Shown here: positions 35,422 through 44,900 of the stretch, in pieces | How positions within the stretch are numbered: the first letter of the stretch is position 1 | Layout: every line of letters begins with the position of its first letter | Source of the DNA: Clostridiales bacterium | GTDB taxonomy: Bacteria > Bacillota > Clostridia > Lachnospirales > Lachnospiraceae | Length of the DNA: 64,000 nt | NCBI GenBank assembly: GCA_003343625.1 | Contig: QAKV01000033.1 | Coordinates: forward strand, 82,781-146,780 | Direction of reading: 5' to 3' | Translations under genes and position numbers: made by a program | The notes under the pieces: generated by a model | Told to the model about the DNA's origin: nothing | What the model saw: only the letters and a program-made list of their open reading frames with translations | The model's database searches: none

Positions 35422-36474
35422 ATGGATTTATCGCTTTCGTATTTCCTGCAGGAAATGACAACGAGCCCGATCCTGATGATTACAATGCTTTTGACGCTGG
35501 GGGTGATCTTCGTCAACGGGTGGACCGACGCGCCCAACGCCATCGCGACCTGCGTGACCACCCGCTGCATGAGCGTGCGGAGCGCGATCTGGATGAGCGC
35601 ACTCTTCAATTTTCTGGGGGTATTTGTGATGACCCAGATCAACAGCTCGGTAGCGTCTACGATCAGCAATATGGTGGATTTCGGCGACAATACAGGATAT
35701 GCCCTGATCGCCCTGTGCGCGGCGCTGATCTCCATCGTGGTCTACAGCGTGACGGCATCCGTATTCGGGATTCCCACCAGCGAGAGCCACAGCCTCATCG
35801 CCGGCCTGTCCGGCGCGGCCATCGCGATCCAGCAGGGGCTGGACGGAATCAATATGCAGGAATGGATCAAGGTCATTTACGGTCTGGTGTTAAGTCTGGC
35901 GCTGGGCTTCGCAACCGGATGGGCGATATGCAGAGTTGTCACGCTCGTCTGCAGGAACGTGGAGCGTCGGAAGGCGAACCGCTTTTTCAACGGGGCGCAG
36001 ATTGTGGGAGCCGCTTCCATGAGCTTCATGCACGGCGCCCAGGACGGCCAGAAATTCATCGGCGTCCTGTTTCTGGGGCTGGCGTTCGCCAATGGACAGA
36101 GCAGCGTGCACGGGATGGAAATCCCGGTCTGGCTGATGCTTTTATGCAGCCTGGTGATGGGGCTGGGAACCAGCGTAGGAGGAGAGAAGATCATTAAGTC
36201 CGTGGGAATGGATATGGTGAAGCTGGAGAAGTACCAGGGCTTTTCAGCCGATTTGGCGGGAGCGGCCTGTCTGCTGTTCTCCAGCCTGTTCGGAATTCCG
36301 GTTTCCACCACTCACACCAAGACCAGCGCGATCATGGGAGTGGGAGCGGTCAGAAGGCTTTCCGCCATCAACTTCGGCGTGGTGAAGGATATGATGCTGA
36401 CCTGGGTGTTCACGTTCCCGGGCTGCGGTCTGATCAGTTTCGTAATGGCAAAGTTATTGCTGATGATTTCATAA
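35422..36474 (+). CDS. pit: Inorganic phosphate transporter, PiT family
   Basis: A 350-residue low-affinity phosphate transporter with about ten membrane helices. The two inverted PiT signatures are FVNGWTDAPNAIATC near residue 32 and SFMHGAQDGQKFIG plus TTHTKTSAIMGVGAV in the C-terminal half. Eighteen bases separate it from the DUF47 gene, its usual regulatory partner. AGAGAGGAATAAAAC precedes the ATG. Confidence 0.94.
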   Translation: MDLSLSYFLQEMTTSPILMITMLLTLGVIFVNGWTDAPNAIATCVTTRCMSVRSAIWMSALFNFLGVFVMTQINSSVASTISNMVDFGDNTGYALIALCAALISIVVYSVTASVFGIPTSESHSLIAGLSGAAIAIQQGLDGINMQEWIKVIYGLVLSLALGFATGWAICRVVTLVCRNVERRKANRFFNGAQIVGAASMSFMHGAQDGQKFIGVLFLGLAFANGQSSVHGMEIPVWLMLLCSLVMGLGTSVGGEKIIKSVGMDMVKLEKYQGFSADLAGAACLLFSSLFGIPVSTTHTKTSAIMGVGAVRRLSAINFGVVKDMMLTWVFTFPGCGLISFVMAKLLLMIS

Positions 36475-36492
36475 AGAAAACAGGGGAGAGAC

Positions 36493-37116
36493 ATGTCAAA
36501 AAAACAGGATGCTTACTATTTCAATCTTTTTATCGCCTGCGCGGAGGATTCCTGCAAGGCGGCCCATCTGCTCAAGGATACTCTGATGAACTTCCGGCCG
36601 GAGAAGCTCAAGGAGCAAATGGATCGGATCCATGAGATCGAACACGCGGCAGACGATAAAAAACATCAGATGATGGATCGGGTGTCGAAGGCGTTTATCG
36701 TTCCCATCGAGCGCGAAGATATCGTGGCGCTCAGCCAGAACATCGATGAAGTGACGGACAAAATCGAGGATGTGATGATCCGTCTTTATACCAACAACGT
36801 GCAGAAGATCCGTCCGGACGCTGTGGAGCTGCTCGATGTGGTGATCCGCTGCTGTGAGGAAATGAAGGAAATGCTCACGGACTTCGCGGACTTCCGCCAT
36901 TCCAGAACGCTCAAGGACAGGATCATCCGGATCAACGCCATGGAAGAAGAGGCGGATCGTCTGTACATGTCCGCTATGCGCAAGATTCATACGGGGAGCA
37001 AGGATCCATTGATCGTCATTTCCTGGAGGGAAATCTATGCGTATTTGGAGAGCTGCGCGGATGCCTGCGAACACGTGGCGGATGCGGTGGAGAGCGTCGT
37101 CATGAAAAACTCCTGA
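36493..37116 (+). CDS. DUF47 family (PhoU-like) partner of PiT
   Basis: A 207-residue all-helical DUF47 protein, starting DAYYFNLFIACAEDSCKAAHLL and including IEHAADDKKHQMMDRVSKAFIVPIEREDI split over the conserved helices, with the metal-binding acidic residues of PhoU-type bundles. Proteins of this family are encoded next to PiT carriers and are thought to gate or tune phosphate uptake. The pit-DUF47 operon here fits that pattern. Confidence 0.92.
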   Translation: MSKKQDAYYFNLFIACAEDSCKAAHLLKDTLMNFRPEKLKEQMDRIHEIEHAADDKKHQMMDRVSKAFIVPIEREDIVALSQNIDEVTDKIEDVMIRLYTNNVQKIRPDAVELLDVVIRCCEEMKEMLTDFADFRHSRTLKDRIIRINAMEEEADRLYMSAMRKIHTGSKDPLIVISWREIYAYLESCADACEHVADAVESVVMKNS

Positions 37117-37257
37117 TTTTTCCTGAATTTTTGATAGGTTTTACGCAAGCCAGATAGCGACCAGGAGCCCGGAGGACTATAGTAAAATATGAGGAAGAGG
37201 CATCGGAACGGAAGAAATGGCCGCCCGGTGCCTTTTTGGGAAAGAAGGGGAATCCGG

Positions 37258-38631
37258 ATGAATAAAATTTATGTGTTGGACACGAATGTCCTGGTGCAGG
37301 CGCCGCATGCGTTGATGAGCTTCGAAGAAAACGAGGTGGTGCTGCCGCTTGTGGTAGTGGAAGAACTGGATAATCTGAAAAAGGACGAAGGGGAGAAAGG
37401 AGCCAATGTGCGGGAAGCGATCCGCCTTTTGGAGAGGTTCCGGGAGAGAGGAAACCTTCTGGAAGGGGTGGAGACCCTGCGCGGCGGAAGGATCCGGATC
37501 GAGAGGAATTATCTGGACGTACCCCTTTCCCCCGACCTGGCCGAGTATAAGTCCGATAACCGGATTCTGAAAGTCTGTCTGGGGTTGACAAGAGAACACG
37601 ACAGGAACGTCGTTCTGGTGACGAAGGACATCCTGCTTCGAATCAAGGCGCAGCTTCTGGGCGTCAGAGCGGAGGACTTCGCTGCGGAACAGGTAGGAAA
37701 ACAGGACGAACAGTACTGCGGGAGGGCGGAGGTCTATGCGCCGGACGAACTGTTCCGGGAGTTCAAGAAAAAAGGGATTCCGGCGGAGGCTGTCTATCAG
37801 GCGGACGAAACGGGAAAATGCGTCCGGCCGCAGCTGTTTGAAAATCAGTTCGTGATCATCCGTTCGGATCAGTCCGAAAAGAAGACCCATCTGGGACGGG
37901 TGGAAAACGGGACAATCCGCAGGCTGGAATACAGAAAGAGCGCGCCTTACGGAATAACGCCCAGAAATGCGGGGCAGTATTTTATGCAGGAGGCGTTGAT
38001 GCAGCCCGCCCGAAAAGCGCCTTTGGTGATCATAAAAGGCATGGCAGGGACGAGCAAAACGTTCTATTCCCTGGCGGTGGGGCTGGAAAAGATGCTGAAC
38101 AATCCTACCGGGGAGTACCGGCGGATTTTAATCTGTCGACCCAATGCCCAGTTCGATTCGGACATCGGTTTTTTGCCCGGGGATGAGCAGGAAAAAATTT
38201 CGCCTCTCCTGCGGCCGGTTATCGATAACCTGGAACAGCTCATCGATTCCGACGAGGAACAGCGGTATCGAAATGAAAACGAGCTGCATAACAAGATCGA
38301 CGAGATTTTCGAACGGGGAATCCTCCAGGCGGAAGCGCTGAACTTCATTCGCGGGCGTTCCATTATGAAAACCTATCTGATCATCGATGAGGCACAGAAT
38401 ATGACGCCGGCTCAGGTGAAGGGAATTATCACCCGGGCGGGGAAGGACACGAAAATCATTTTGCTGGGGGATCCGAACCAGATCGACAGACCGTTTCTGG
38501 ATGAGAGGACCAACGGTTTGAGCTACGCGGCGGAGCACATGAAAGGGAGCCCGTTGTGCTGGCAGGTTACCATGACGGCGGCGGAATGCGAGCGTTCCGA
38601 GCTGGCGATGGATGCGATCCTTCGGCTGTGA
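37258..38631 (+). CDS. PhoH family protein with N-terminal PIN domain
   Basis: A 457-residue fusion of a PIN ribonuclease domain (YVLDTNVLVQAP, VVVEELDNLK, SDNRILKV, VTKDILLR) and a PhoH-type ATPase (VIIKGMAGTSKTFYSL, LIIDEAQNMTP, ILLGDPNQID). PIN-PhoH proteins are thought to act as RNA helicase-nucleases. The P-loop reads GMAGTSKT rather than the usual GPAGTGKT. All four PIN acids appear present. The ATG at 37258 follows AGAAGGGG. It is followed after 15 bases by the HD hydrolase gene. Confidence 0.9.
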   Translation: MNKIYVLDTNVLVQAPHALMSFEENEVVLPLVVVEELDNLKKDEGEKGANVREAIRLLERFRERGNLLEGVETLRGGRIRIERNYLDVPLSPDLAEYKSDNRILKVCLGLTREHDRNVVLVTKDILLRIKAQLLGVRAEDFAAEQVGKQDEQYCGRAEVYAPDELFREFKKKGIPAEAVYQADETGKCVRPQLFENQFVIIRSDQSEKKTHLGRVENGTIRRLEYRKSAPYGITPRNAGQYFMQEALMQPARKAPLVIIKGMAGTSKTFYSLAVGLEKMLNNPTGEYRRILICRPNAQFDSDIGFLPGDEQEKISPLLRPVIDNLEQLIDSDEEQRYRNENELHNKIDEIFERGILQAEALNFIRGRSIMKTYLIIDEAQNMTPAQVKGIITRAGKDTKIILLGDPNQIDRPFLDERTNGLSYAAEHMKGSPLCWQVTMTAAECERSELAMDAILRL

Positions 38632-38646
38632 GGAGGAAGAGATTCA

Positions 38647-39327
38647 TTGGGAAAAGAGAAATGCCGGGAAATATCTTTTGAGGAGATCCGGAAAAACGAA
38701 GAGATCAACGCCCTGATCGAAAAGGGAAATGAAGTCCTGTTCGCTTTGGGATACACGGAGCATTCCAAAAAACATGCGGCGAAGGTGGCGGAGCGCGCGG
38801 GGGAAATCGTAAAAAAGACAGGGCATTCGGCCAGGGAGGCGGAACTGGCCCGGATCGCGGGCTACATGCATGACATCGGAAACAGCGTCAACCGTCATGA
38901 TCACGCTCAGAGCGGAGCCTTGTTGGCCTGGCAGATTCTCCGGGAGCTGAATATGCCGCTCCCGGAGATTTTGACGGTGATGACCGCCATCGGAAATCAT
39001 GACGAGGAGACGGGAACGGCGGTGGACGTGGTGTCCGCGGCCCTGATTCTGGCGGATAAGACCGATGTCCGGCGCAACCGGGTGCAAAATCCGGTGCCCG
39101 CGAATTTCGATATACACGATCGGGTCAATTATGCGGCGCTTTCCTCCAGCCTGGAAATCAAAGAGGAGAAAAAGGTCATCCAGATGAAGCTGGAACTGGA
39201 TGACAGCATCTGTACCTTGATGGACTATTTTGAAATCTTTTTGGAGCGCATGCTCCTGTGCAGACGGGCCTGTGAAGTGCTGGGATATCAATTCAAGCTG
39301 GTGGCCAACGGCAGCAAGCTGTGCTGA
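38647..39327 (+). CDS. HD domain phosphohydrolase
   Basis: A 226-residue protein with the HD metal-binding pattern: HSKKHAAKVAERA, YMHDIGNSVNRHDHAQSGALLA, and IGNHDEETGTAVD then ILADKTDVRRNR. The HD and later His residues needed for two metals are present. The substrate is unknown; the family includes nucleotidases and cyclic-nucleotide phosphodiesterases. The TTG start at 38647 follows GAGGAAGAG and lies just after phoH, so the two are probably co-transcribed. Confidence 0.85.
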   Translation: MGKEKCREISFEEIRKNEEINALIEKGNEVLFALGYTEHSKKHAAKVAERAGEIVKKTGHSAREAELARIAGYMHDIGNSVNRHDHAQSGALLAWQILRELNMPLPEILTVMTAIGNHDEETGTAVDVVSAALILADKTDVRRNRVQNPVPANFDIHDRVNYAALSSSLEIKEEKKVIQMKLELDDSICTLMDYFEIFLERMLLCRRACEVLGYQFKLVANGSKLC

Positions 39328-39340
39328 AGCGTTTTTCTTT

Positions 39341-39370
39341 TTGATCCTCCGCCGGAAAGCGGTGTATAAT
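39341..39370 (+). promoter_or_regulatory. Promoter for the amidase gene
   Basis: TTGATC (39341-39346), 18 bases, TATAAT (39365-39370), 45 bases before the gene start. Confidence 0.6.
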
Positions 39371-39414
39371 GGTAACGTCTGATGGAACGAAAAAGAAAAG
39401 GACTGGAGGAAAAG

Positions 39415-40296
39415 ATGGAACCGCTGAAAATAGCCCTGCTGCAGATCGCGCCCTGCGATTCGTTAAACGAAAACCTGAAAAAGGGGATGGGAGCCTGTCG
39501 GAAAGCCCGGGAAATGGGCGCGGATATCGCCCTGTTTCCGGAAATGTTCAGCAACGGATACCGGATATACGGCCGGCCTGTGGAGGAGTGGCAGGCGGAG
39601 GCCATCCCGGCGGACGGGGAATTCGTGGGCGCCTTCGGAAAGCTGGCGAAAGAACTGAATATGGCCATCGGCATCACGCTGTTGGAAAGATATGACGGGG
39701 ATCCGCGCAACGCGCTGGTGCTGTTCGATCGCTTTGGGGAACGAAGACTCTCCTATTCGAAAGTGCATACCTGCGATTTCGACGTGGAGCGCAATCTGAC
39801 TCCGGGAGAGGATTTTTATGTAACCGAGCTGGATACGGCCTGCGGCCCGGTGAAGGTGGGTGCGATGATCTGCTATGACAGGGAATTTCCTGAAAGCGCG
39901 AGGATTCTGATGCTCAAGGGTGCGGAGCTGATCCTCACGCCCAACGCCTGTCCCATGGAGATCAACCGGCTGTCCCAGCTGCGGGCCAGGGCGTTCGAAA
40001 ACATGCTCGCCGTCGTCACCTGCAACTATCCGGGCACCGTACCGGACTGCAACGGCGGCTCCAGCGCATTCGACGGGGTGGCCTATCTTCCGGATCTGGA
40101 AGGATCGCGGGACACCTGCATTCTTCAGGCGGGCGAAGAAGAGGGGATTTATATCGCCCGGTTGGATCTGGAGCAGCTTCGGGCTTATCGCGCCTGCGAG
40201 GCTCACGGGAACGCCTGGCGGCATCCGAAAAAATACGGGCTGCTGGTGGAGGCGAAAATCGAAGCGCCGTTTATCCGGGAGGGATACCGGGAATGA
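39415..40296 (+). CDS. Carbon-nitrogen hydrolase (nitrilase superfamily)
   Basis: A 293-residue nitrilase-superfamily enzyme with the Glu-Lys-Cys triad: LFPEMFSNGY, YSKVHTCDFD and GAMICYDREFPESAR. It would cleave a C-N bond of an amide, carbamoyl or nitrile. The substrate is unknown; it is a stand-alone enzyme without fusion to NAD synthase or an acyltransferase. GGAGG is five bases before ATG 39415. A shared hairpin separates it from the convergent cyclophilin gene. Confidence 0.9.
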   Translation: MEPLKIALLQIAPCDSLNENLKKGMGACRKAREMGADIALFPEMFSNGYRIYGRPVEEWQAEAIPADGEFVGAFGKLAKELNMAIGITLLERYDGDPRNALVLFDRFGERRLSYSKVHTCDFDVERNLTPGEDFYVTELDTACGPVKVGAMICYDREFPESARILMLKGAELILTPNACPMEINRLSQLRARAFENMLAVVTCNYPGTVPDCNGGSSAFDGVAYLPDLEGSRDTCILQAGEEEGIYIARLDLEQLRAYRACEAHGNAWRHPKKYGLLVEAKIEAPFIREGYRE

Positions 40297-40308
40297 GCGA
40301 AAAACGGC

Positions 40309-40372
40309 CGTAAAGGGAGGGCATAGCGTTTGGCGGAAAACCGCCGATGCCATGCCCTCTCTTTTACGCTTT
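40309..40372. terminator. Bidirectional terminator between amidase and cyclophilin genes
   Basis: GTAAAGGGAGGGCAT pairs with ATGCCCTCTCTTTTAC, with an inner GGCGG-AAAA-CCGCC hairpin. A-rich and T-rich flanks allow use in both directions. Confidence 0.65.
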
Positions 40373-40375
40373 CTG

Positions 40376-40906
40376 TCAGCGTTCCTGCAGCTTATTCGGT
40401 TCCGGATAAGTCACGCCGAAGGTCTCCACAGTCATGGATTTGATCTTTTGTTCTTCCAGCGGACGGTCAGACCAGTCGGTTCTGGTTCCCGCAATCCGGT
40501 TCACCACGTCCATCCCTTCCGTCACTTTGCCGAAGGCCGCATATTCCCCATCCAGATGGGGGGAGTCCTCATGCATAATGAAGAACTGGCTGCCTGCGGA
40601 ATCGGGGATCATGGTACGGGCCATGGAAAGGACGCCTGCGGTGTGCTTTAAGCTGTTGGGGAAACCGTTGGAAGCGAATTCGCCGCGGATGCAGTATCCG
40701 GGGCCGCCGCAGCCTGTGCCCTCCGGATCGCCGCCCTGGATCATGAAGCCCTTGATGACGCGGTGAAAAATGATCCCGTCATAGAAGCCTTTCCGGATCA
40801 GACTGATGAAATTGTTGACGGATTCGGGCGCGATTTCGGGGTAGAGTTCTGCGCGGATGACGCCCCCATCTTCCATCGTGATCGTGACAATCGGATTTTG
40901 TGCCAT
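40376..40906 (-). CDS. Peptidyl-prolyl cis-trans isomerase, cyclophilin type
   Basis: A 176-residue single-domain cyclophilin. FHRVIKGFMIQGGDP contains the catalytic Arg and the FMxQ core; GSQFFIMHEDSPHLDGEYAAFGKV completes the substrate pocket. No signal peptide is seen, so it is cytoplasmic. AAGGAAG precedes the ATG on the minus strand. Confidence 0.95.
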   Translation of the reverse strand: MAQNPIVTITMEDGGVIRAELYPEIAPESVNNFISLIRKGFYDGIIFHRVIKGFMIQGGDPEGTGCGGPGYCIRGEFASNGFPNSLKHTAGVLSMARTMIPDSAGSQFFIMHEDSPHLDGEYAAFGKVTEGMDVVNRIAGTRTDWSDRPLEEQKIKSMTVETFGVTYPEPNKLQER

Positions 40907-40939
40907 AAAATCGATACTTCCTTTCTTTTTTGAAATGGA

Positions 40940-40976
40940 TTACTATATTGTAGTGAACTGTTACATATTGTAATGG
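40940..40976. promoter_or_regulatory. AT-rich spacer with repeated ATATTGTA in the cyclophilin/acetyltransferase gap
   Basis: ATATTGTAGTG and ATATTGTAATG recur about 21 bases apart within the 112-base divergent gap; both strands offer possible -10 boxes (TACAAT, TATAGT on the minus strand). A regulator site is possible. Confidence 0.35.
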
Positions 40977-41018
40977 AAAACCTCGCTGGCGTAAAGAGAA
41001 AAGAGAGGGGAATGGGCT

Positions 41019-41876
41019 TTGAAAGGACGGATTTTTCCGGACGCCGGAAAGAACGGGGGAGAAATGGCCGCAGGGCCTGTGTGGTTGACGGATGAACCGG
41101 AGGAAGCGGGGAGGCTGAGGAAAGCGGGAGAATGCGTGGCATTCGTGCTCACGGAGGAGAACCGGAACGCCGATCTGTCGGGAGTTACCTATTGCTTTGA
41201 GGCGGACGCCGGACGGCCGTTCAGCCCGGGAGAGGAGACGGATTGCGGGCGCTGGACGGAATGGATCCGGGAGCAAATCGGGGAAGAAGAACTGTTGAAA
41301 GTCTGGCAGAGGCATGCGGGACTGCCCTGGCATATCGCGGATACGGAGCGGCTGTCCATCCGGGAAATGACGGAAGCGGACGGAGAAACCCTGTACGAAA
41401 TCCAGAAGGACGCACAGGACGCCGGATTTCTGGAGCCCATGGAGAAAGACCCGGGGGTCAGGAGAGAGCAGCTCGGAGCCTATTGCCGTCATGTCTACGG
41501 TTTCTATGGCTTCGGTATCTGGACCGTGACGCTGAAATCCAACGGGCGGGTGATCGGCCGGGCCGGTCTGGAGATGGTGGACGGCTTTTCGGATCCCTGT
41601 CTGGGATTTGTAATCGATCCCGGGGAACGGGGAAAAGGATACGGGGAAGAAGCCTGCCGGGCTGTGCTGAAGTATGGCTTCGAAGAATTGCTCCTGCCCG
41701 CCGTCCGGGCGCGGGTGCGCAGGGACAATGAAGCCTCTCTGCATTTGTGCGGAAAACTGGGGTTTGTGGCGGACAAAACGGCCGGAAAACCAAAGGATCT
41801 GTGGACGGACTTGTGTTTAGCCGCGGGGGATTTTGGACGAATTCCTGCTGACGGAAGCGGCGCGGCAGAGCGATAG
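41019..41876 (+). CDS. GNAT family N-acetyltransferase
   Basis: A 285-residue protein. The C-terminal 170 residues are a GNAT domain of the ribosomal-protein-acetyltransferase-like type: LSIREMTEADGETLYEI, VIGRAGLEMV, the acetyl-CoA loop FVIDPGERGKGYGEEACRAVLKYGF and VRRDNEASLHLCGKLGF. The first 110 residues form an extra domain with no clear match. The start is a TTG at 41019 after GAGAGGGG. Its end overlaps the upstream frame of the next gene but not its preferred ATG, 29 bases further on. Confidence 0.8.
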   Translation: MKGRIFPDAGKNGGEMAAGPVWLTDEPEEAGRLRKAGECVAFVLTEENRNADLSGVTYCFEADAGRPFSPGEETDCGRWTEWIREQIGEEELLKVWQRHAGLPWHIADTERLSIREMTEADGETLYEIQKDAQDAGFLEPMEKDPGVRREQLGAYCRHVYGFYGFGIWTVTLKSNGRVIGRAGLEMVDGFSDPCLGFVIDPGERGKGYGEEACRAVLKYGFEELLLPAVRARVRRDNEASLHLCGKLGFVADKTAGKPKDLWTDLCLAAGDFGRIPADGSGAAER

Positions 41877-41904
41877 GGACAACGAAAACGAAAGAGGAAA
41901 GGGT

Positions 41905-44900
41905 ATGTATATCGGGGATTTGCACATTCATTCCAGATATTCCAGGGCCACCAGCAAGGACGCTACGCCGGAATACCTGGAGCTCTGGGCTAGAAAAAAG
42001 GGAATCGATCTGATCGGGACAGGGGACTTCACCCATCCCGCCTGGCGGCAGGAGCTGGAGGAAAAACTGGAGCCGGATGAGAACGGCCTTTATAAGCTGA
42101 AATCGGAATATCGGATCCGCGGGGAAGGGGCGCCGGACGGCAGGCGGCCTCGTTTCGTCGTGACCGGCGAGATAAGCTCCATTTATAAAAGGGGGGACCG
42201 GGTGCGCAAAGTGCACAGCCTGCTCGTGCTTCCCGGTCTGGAGGCGGCGGATCGGCTGGCCAGGCGGCTGGAGCTGATCGGTAACATCCATTCTGACGGA
42301 CGGCCTATTTTGGGGCTGGATTGCAGGGATCTGCTGGAAATCATGCTGGAAACCTGCCCGGAAGCGATCTATGTGCCCGCGCATATCTGGACGCCTCATT
42401 TTTCGCTGTTCGGCGCCTTTTCGGGCTTCGATCGGATCGAGGATTGCTTCGGGGATCTGACGCCCCACATACGCGCGCTGGAAACCGGTCTGTCTTCGGA
42501 TCCGCCCATGAACTGGCGGATTTCCGCCCTGGATCGATACCAGCTGATTTCCAGTTCCGATGCGCATTCCCCTTCCAAACTGGGGCGCGAAGCTACCCTT
42601 TTCGAAGGGGAGCCGTCCTGGGGAGGAGTCCACGACGCCATTCAGGAGGGAAAGGGGCTGGCGGGCACCATCGAATTCTTTCCGGAGGAGGGGAAATACC
42701 ATTACGACGGGCACAGAAAGTGCGGTCTGTGCATCAGCCCGGGGGAGAGCCGCATCTATGGAAATATCTGTCCTGTATGCGGGAAAAAGCTCACCATCGG
42801 CGTGCAGCATCGGGTGGAAGAACTGGCTGACCGGCCGGAAGGTTATGAAAAGCCCGGCGGTCTGCCCTTCGAAAGCCTGGTTCCCCTGCCGGAGGTCATC
42901 GCCGCGTCCACGGGCTGTTCGGCCGCCGGGAAAAAGGTGCAGGAACAGTACGAAAAACTGCTGTCCGGCCTGGGATCGGAATTCGAAATCCTGCGGCAGG
43001 TGCCGGTGGAGGAGATCGGGAAAACGGCCGGGCCGCTGGTGGCCGAGGGAATTCGCCGACTGAGGGGCGGACAGGTGGAGCGAACGCCCGGCTTCGACGG
43101 GGAATACGGCGCCATACGCCTGCTTTCGGAAGAGGAGCGGAGCGGGCTGGAAGGACAACTGAGCCTGTTCTCCTCCGAGGAAATCCGCAAAATGAAAGAA
43201 ATGGAAGAAGAGGGCGAAAGAAAGGAAAAGGATAGAGTGCCCGCGCTTCAAAAAAGCCGGAAAGAGGAAGAAGAGGGAGCGGCGGAAGCGAAGGAATCCG
43301 CCGACTTCCCGCCCAACGCCCTTCAACGGGAGGCGATTCGGCGGGAGGATCGCGCCGTCGCCGTGGTAGCAGGACCCGGCACGGGAAAGACGAAAACGCT
43401 GTTGTCCCGTCTTCTCTGGCTGCTGAACCAAAGGAGCGTGGATCCGTCCCGGATCACGGCTGTAACGTTTACCAATCAGGCGGCGAAAGAGATGAAAGAA
43501 CGTCTCAAAAAAATGCCGGGCGGAAAAGAAGCGCTGGAAAAGATGCGGATCGGGACATTTCACGCCCTCTGCAGCCGCCTGCTTTCGGAACAGGGCAGAA
43601 CGCCGGTTTTGGCGGACGAGGGATATTCGATCCGGCTGGCCCAAAAGGCGAAGGAGAAGTTCGGATTTCCGGCGGGTGAGGGAAAGTTCCTGCGGGAAAT
43701 ATCGCTGTATAAATGCGGTCTGCCGCGGCCGGAACAGGCAAAGGCCAAAGATTCGGCTGAGTCGGATGCCGTCGGGGCACAGACGGCCTTTCGGGAAGCG
43801 TTTGCCTGGTATCAGGACCAGATGCGTTCGGACGGCGTAATGGATTACGACGATCTTCTGCTGGCGGGGCTGAAGTTGTTTTCGGAAGCCGAAGGAGAGG
43901 GCGCCCGGGGGATGAGGAAAGGGTTCGACTATCTTCTGGTGGATGAATTTCAGGACATCAATCCGGTGCAGTACGCGCTGATCCGGGCCTGGAACCGGGA
44001 TGGAAAGGAGCTGTTCGTCATCGGGGATCCGGATCAGTCCATCTATGGATTCCGGGGCAGCGACGCCGGGTGTTTCCACCGGCTTCAGGAAGATTTCCCC
44101 AATCTGGCGAGGATCGGGTTGCAGGAAAACTATCGTTCTACCGGGCGAATTCTGCAGGGCGCCGTTTCCCTGATTTCCCATAATCCGGGCGGCCGGCGCG
44201 GGCTGTATGCGGCCGCGGGGGACGGGCAGCGCATCCGGATTGTGACCGCCCCGGACGAGCGCAGCGAAGCCATTTTCACGGCGAAAGAGATCGGCCGGCT
44301 GGTGGGCGGAATCGATATGCTGGACAGCGATGAGAACGGCGGCCTCAGGGAAGGCCGTATGCGCGGATTTTCCGATATCGCGGTTCTCTATCGGACGCAC
44401 CGGCAGGCAGAACTTCTGGAAGCATGCCTGCGCCGGGAAGGGATTCCCTACGTGGTGGCCGGACGGGAAGATTTCCTGGCACAGGATAACGTCAGAAGCG
44501 CGCTGTATTTTTTCGAAGCCCTCCTGCATCCGGGAAATGCCTTTGCCATGGAGCGGGCATTGCACCCCCCGGGGGAGGAGAACGGGGCGGAAACGTTCGC
44601 CCTGCTGGCGAAAAAATACGGGAAAAAAGTTCGTTCCCAGAAGCCGATCCGACTGCTGGAGGAATGGGCGAAGGATCGCCGGCTGGAAGAGGATGAGGGG
44701 CTGCGCAGGCTGGCGGATATGGCCGTGCTTTTTCCGGATATGGAGGCGTTTCTGGATAATCTCGTCTTCGGGACAGAAGGGGAAATCCGCCGCAACAGCG
44801 GCAGAAAGTTTTCCCCGGATGCCGTTACGCTGATGACTTTCCACGGTTCCAAAGGGCTGGAATTCCCGACGGTGTTCCTGCATGGAATCAGGCGGGGGCT

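Noticed and set aside
41458..44883. A very long open frame of 1141 codons on the minus strand
   Set aside because: It lies wholly opposite the EndoQ-UvrD gene and the end of the acetyltransferase gene, has low-complexity Arg/Phe/Pro-rich composition typical of an antisense shadow in GC-rich DNA, and no domain is recognisable.
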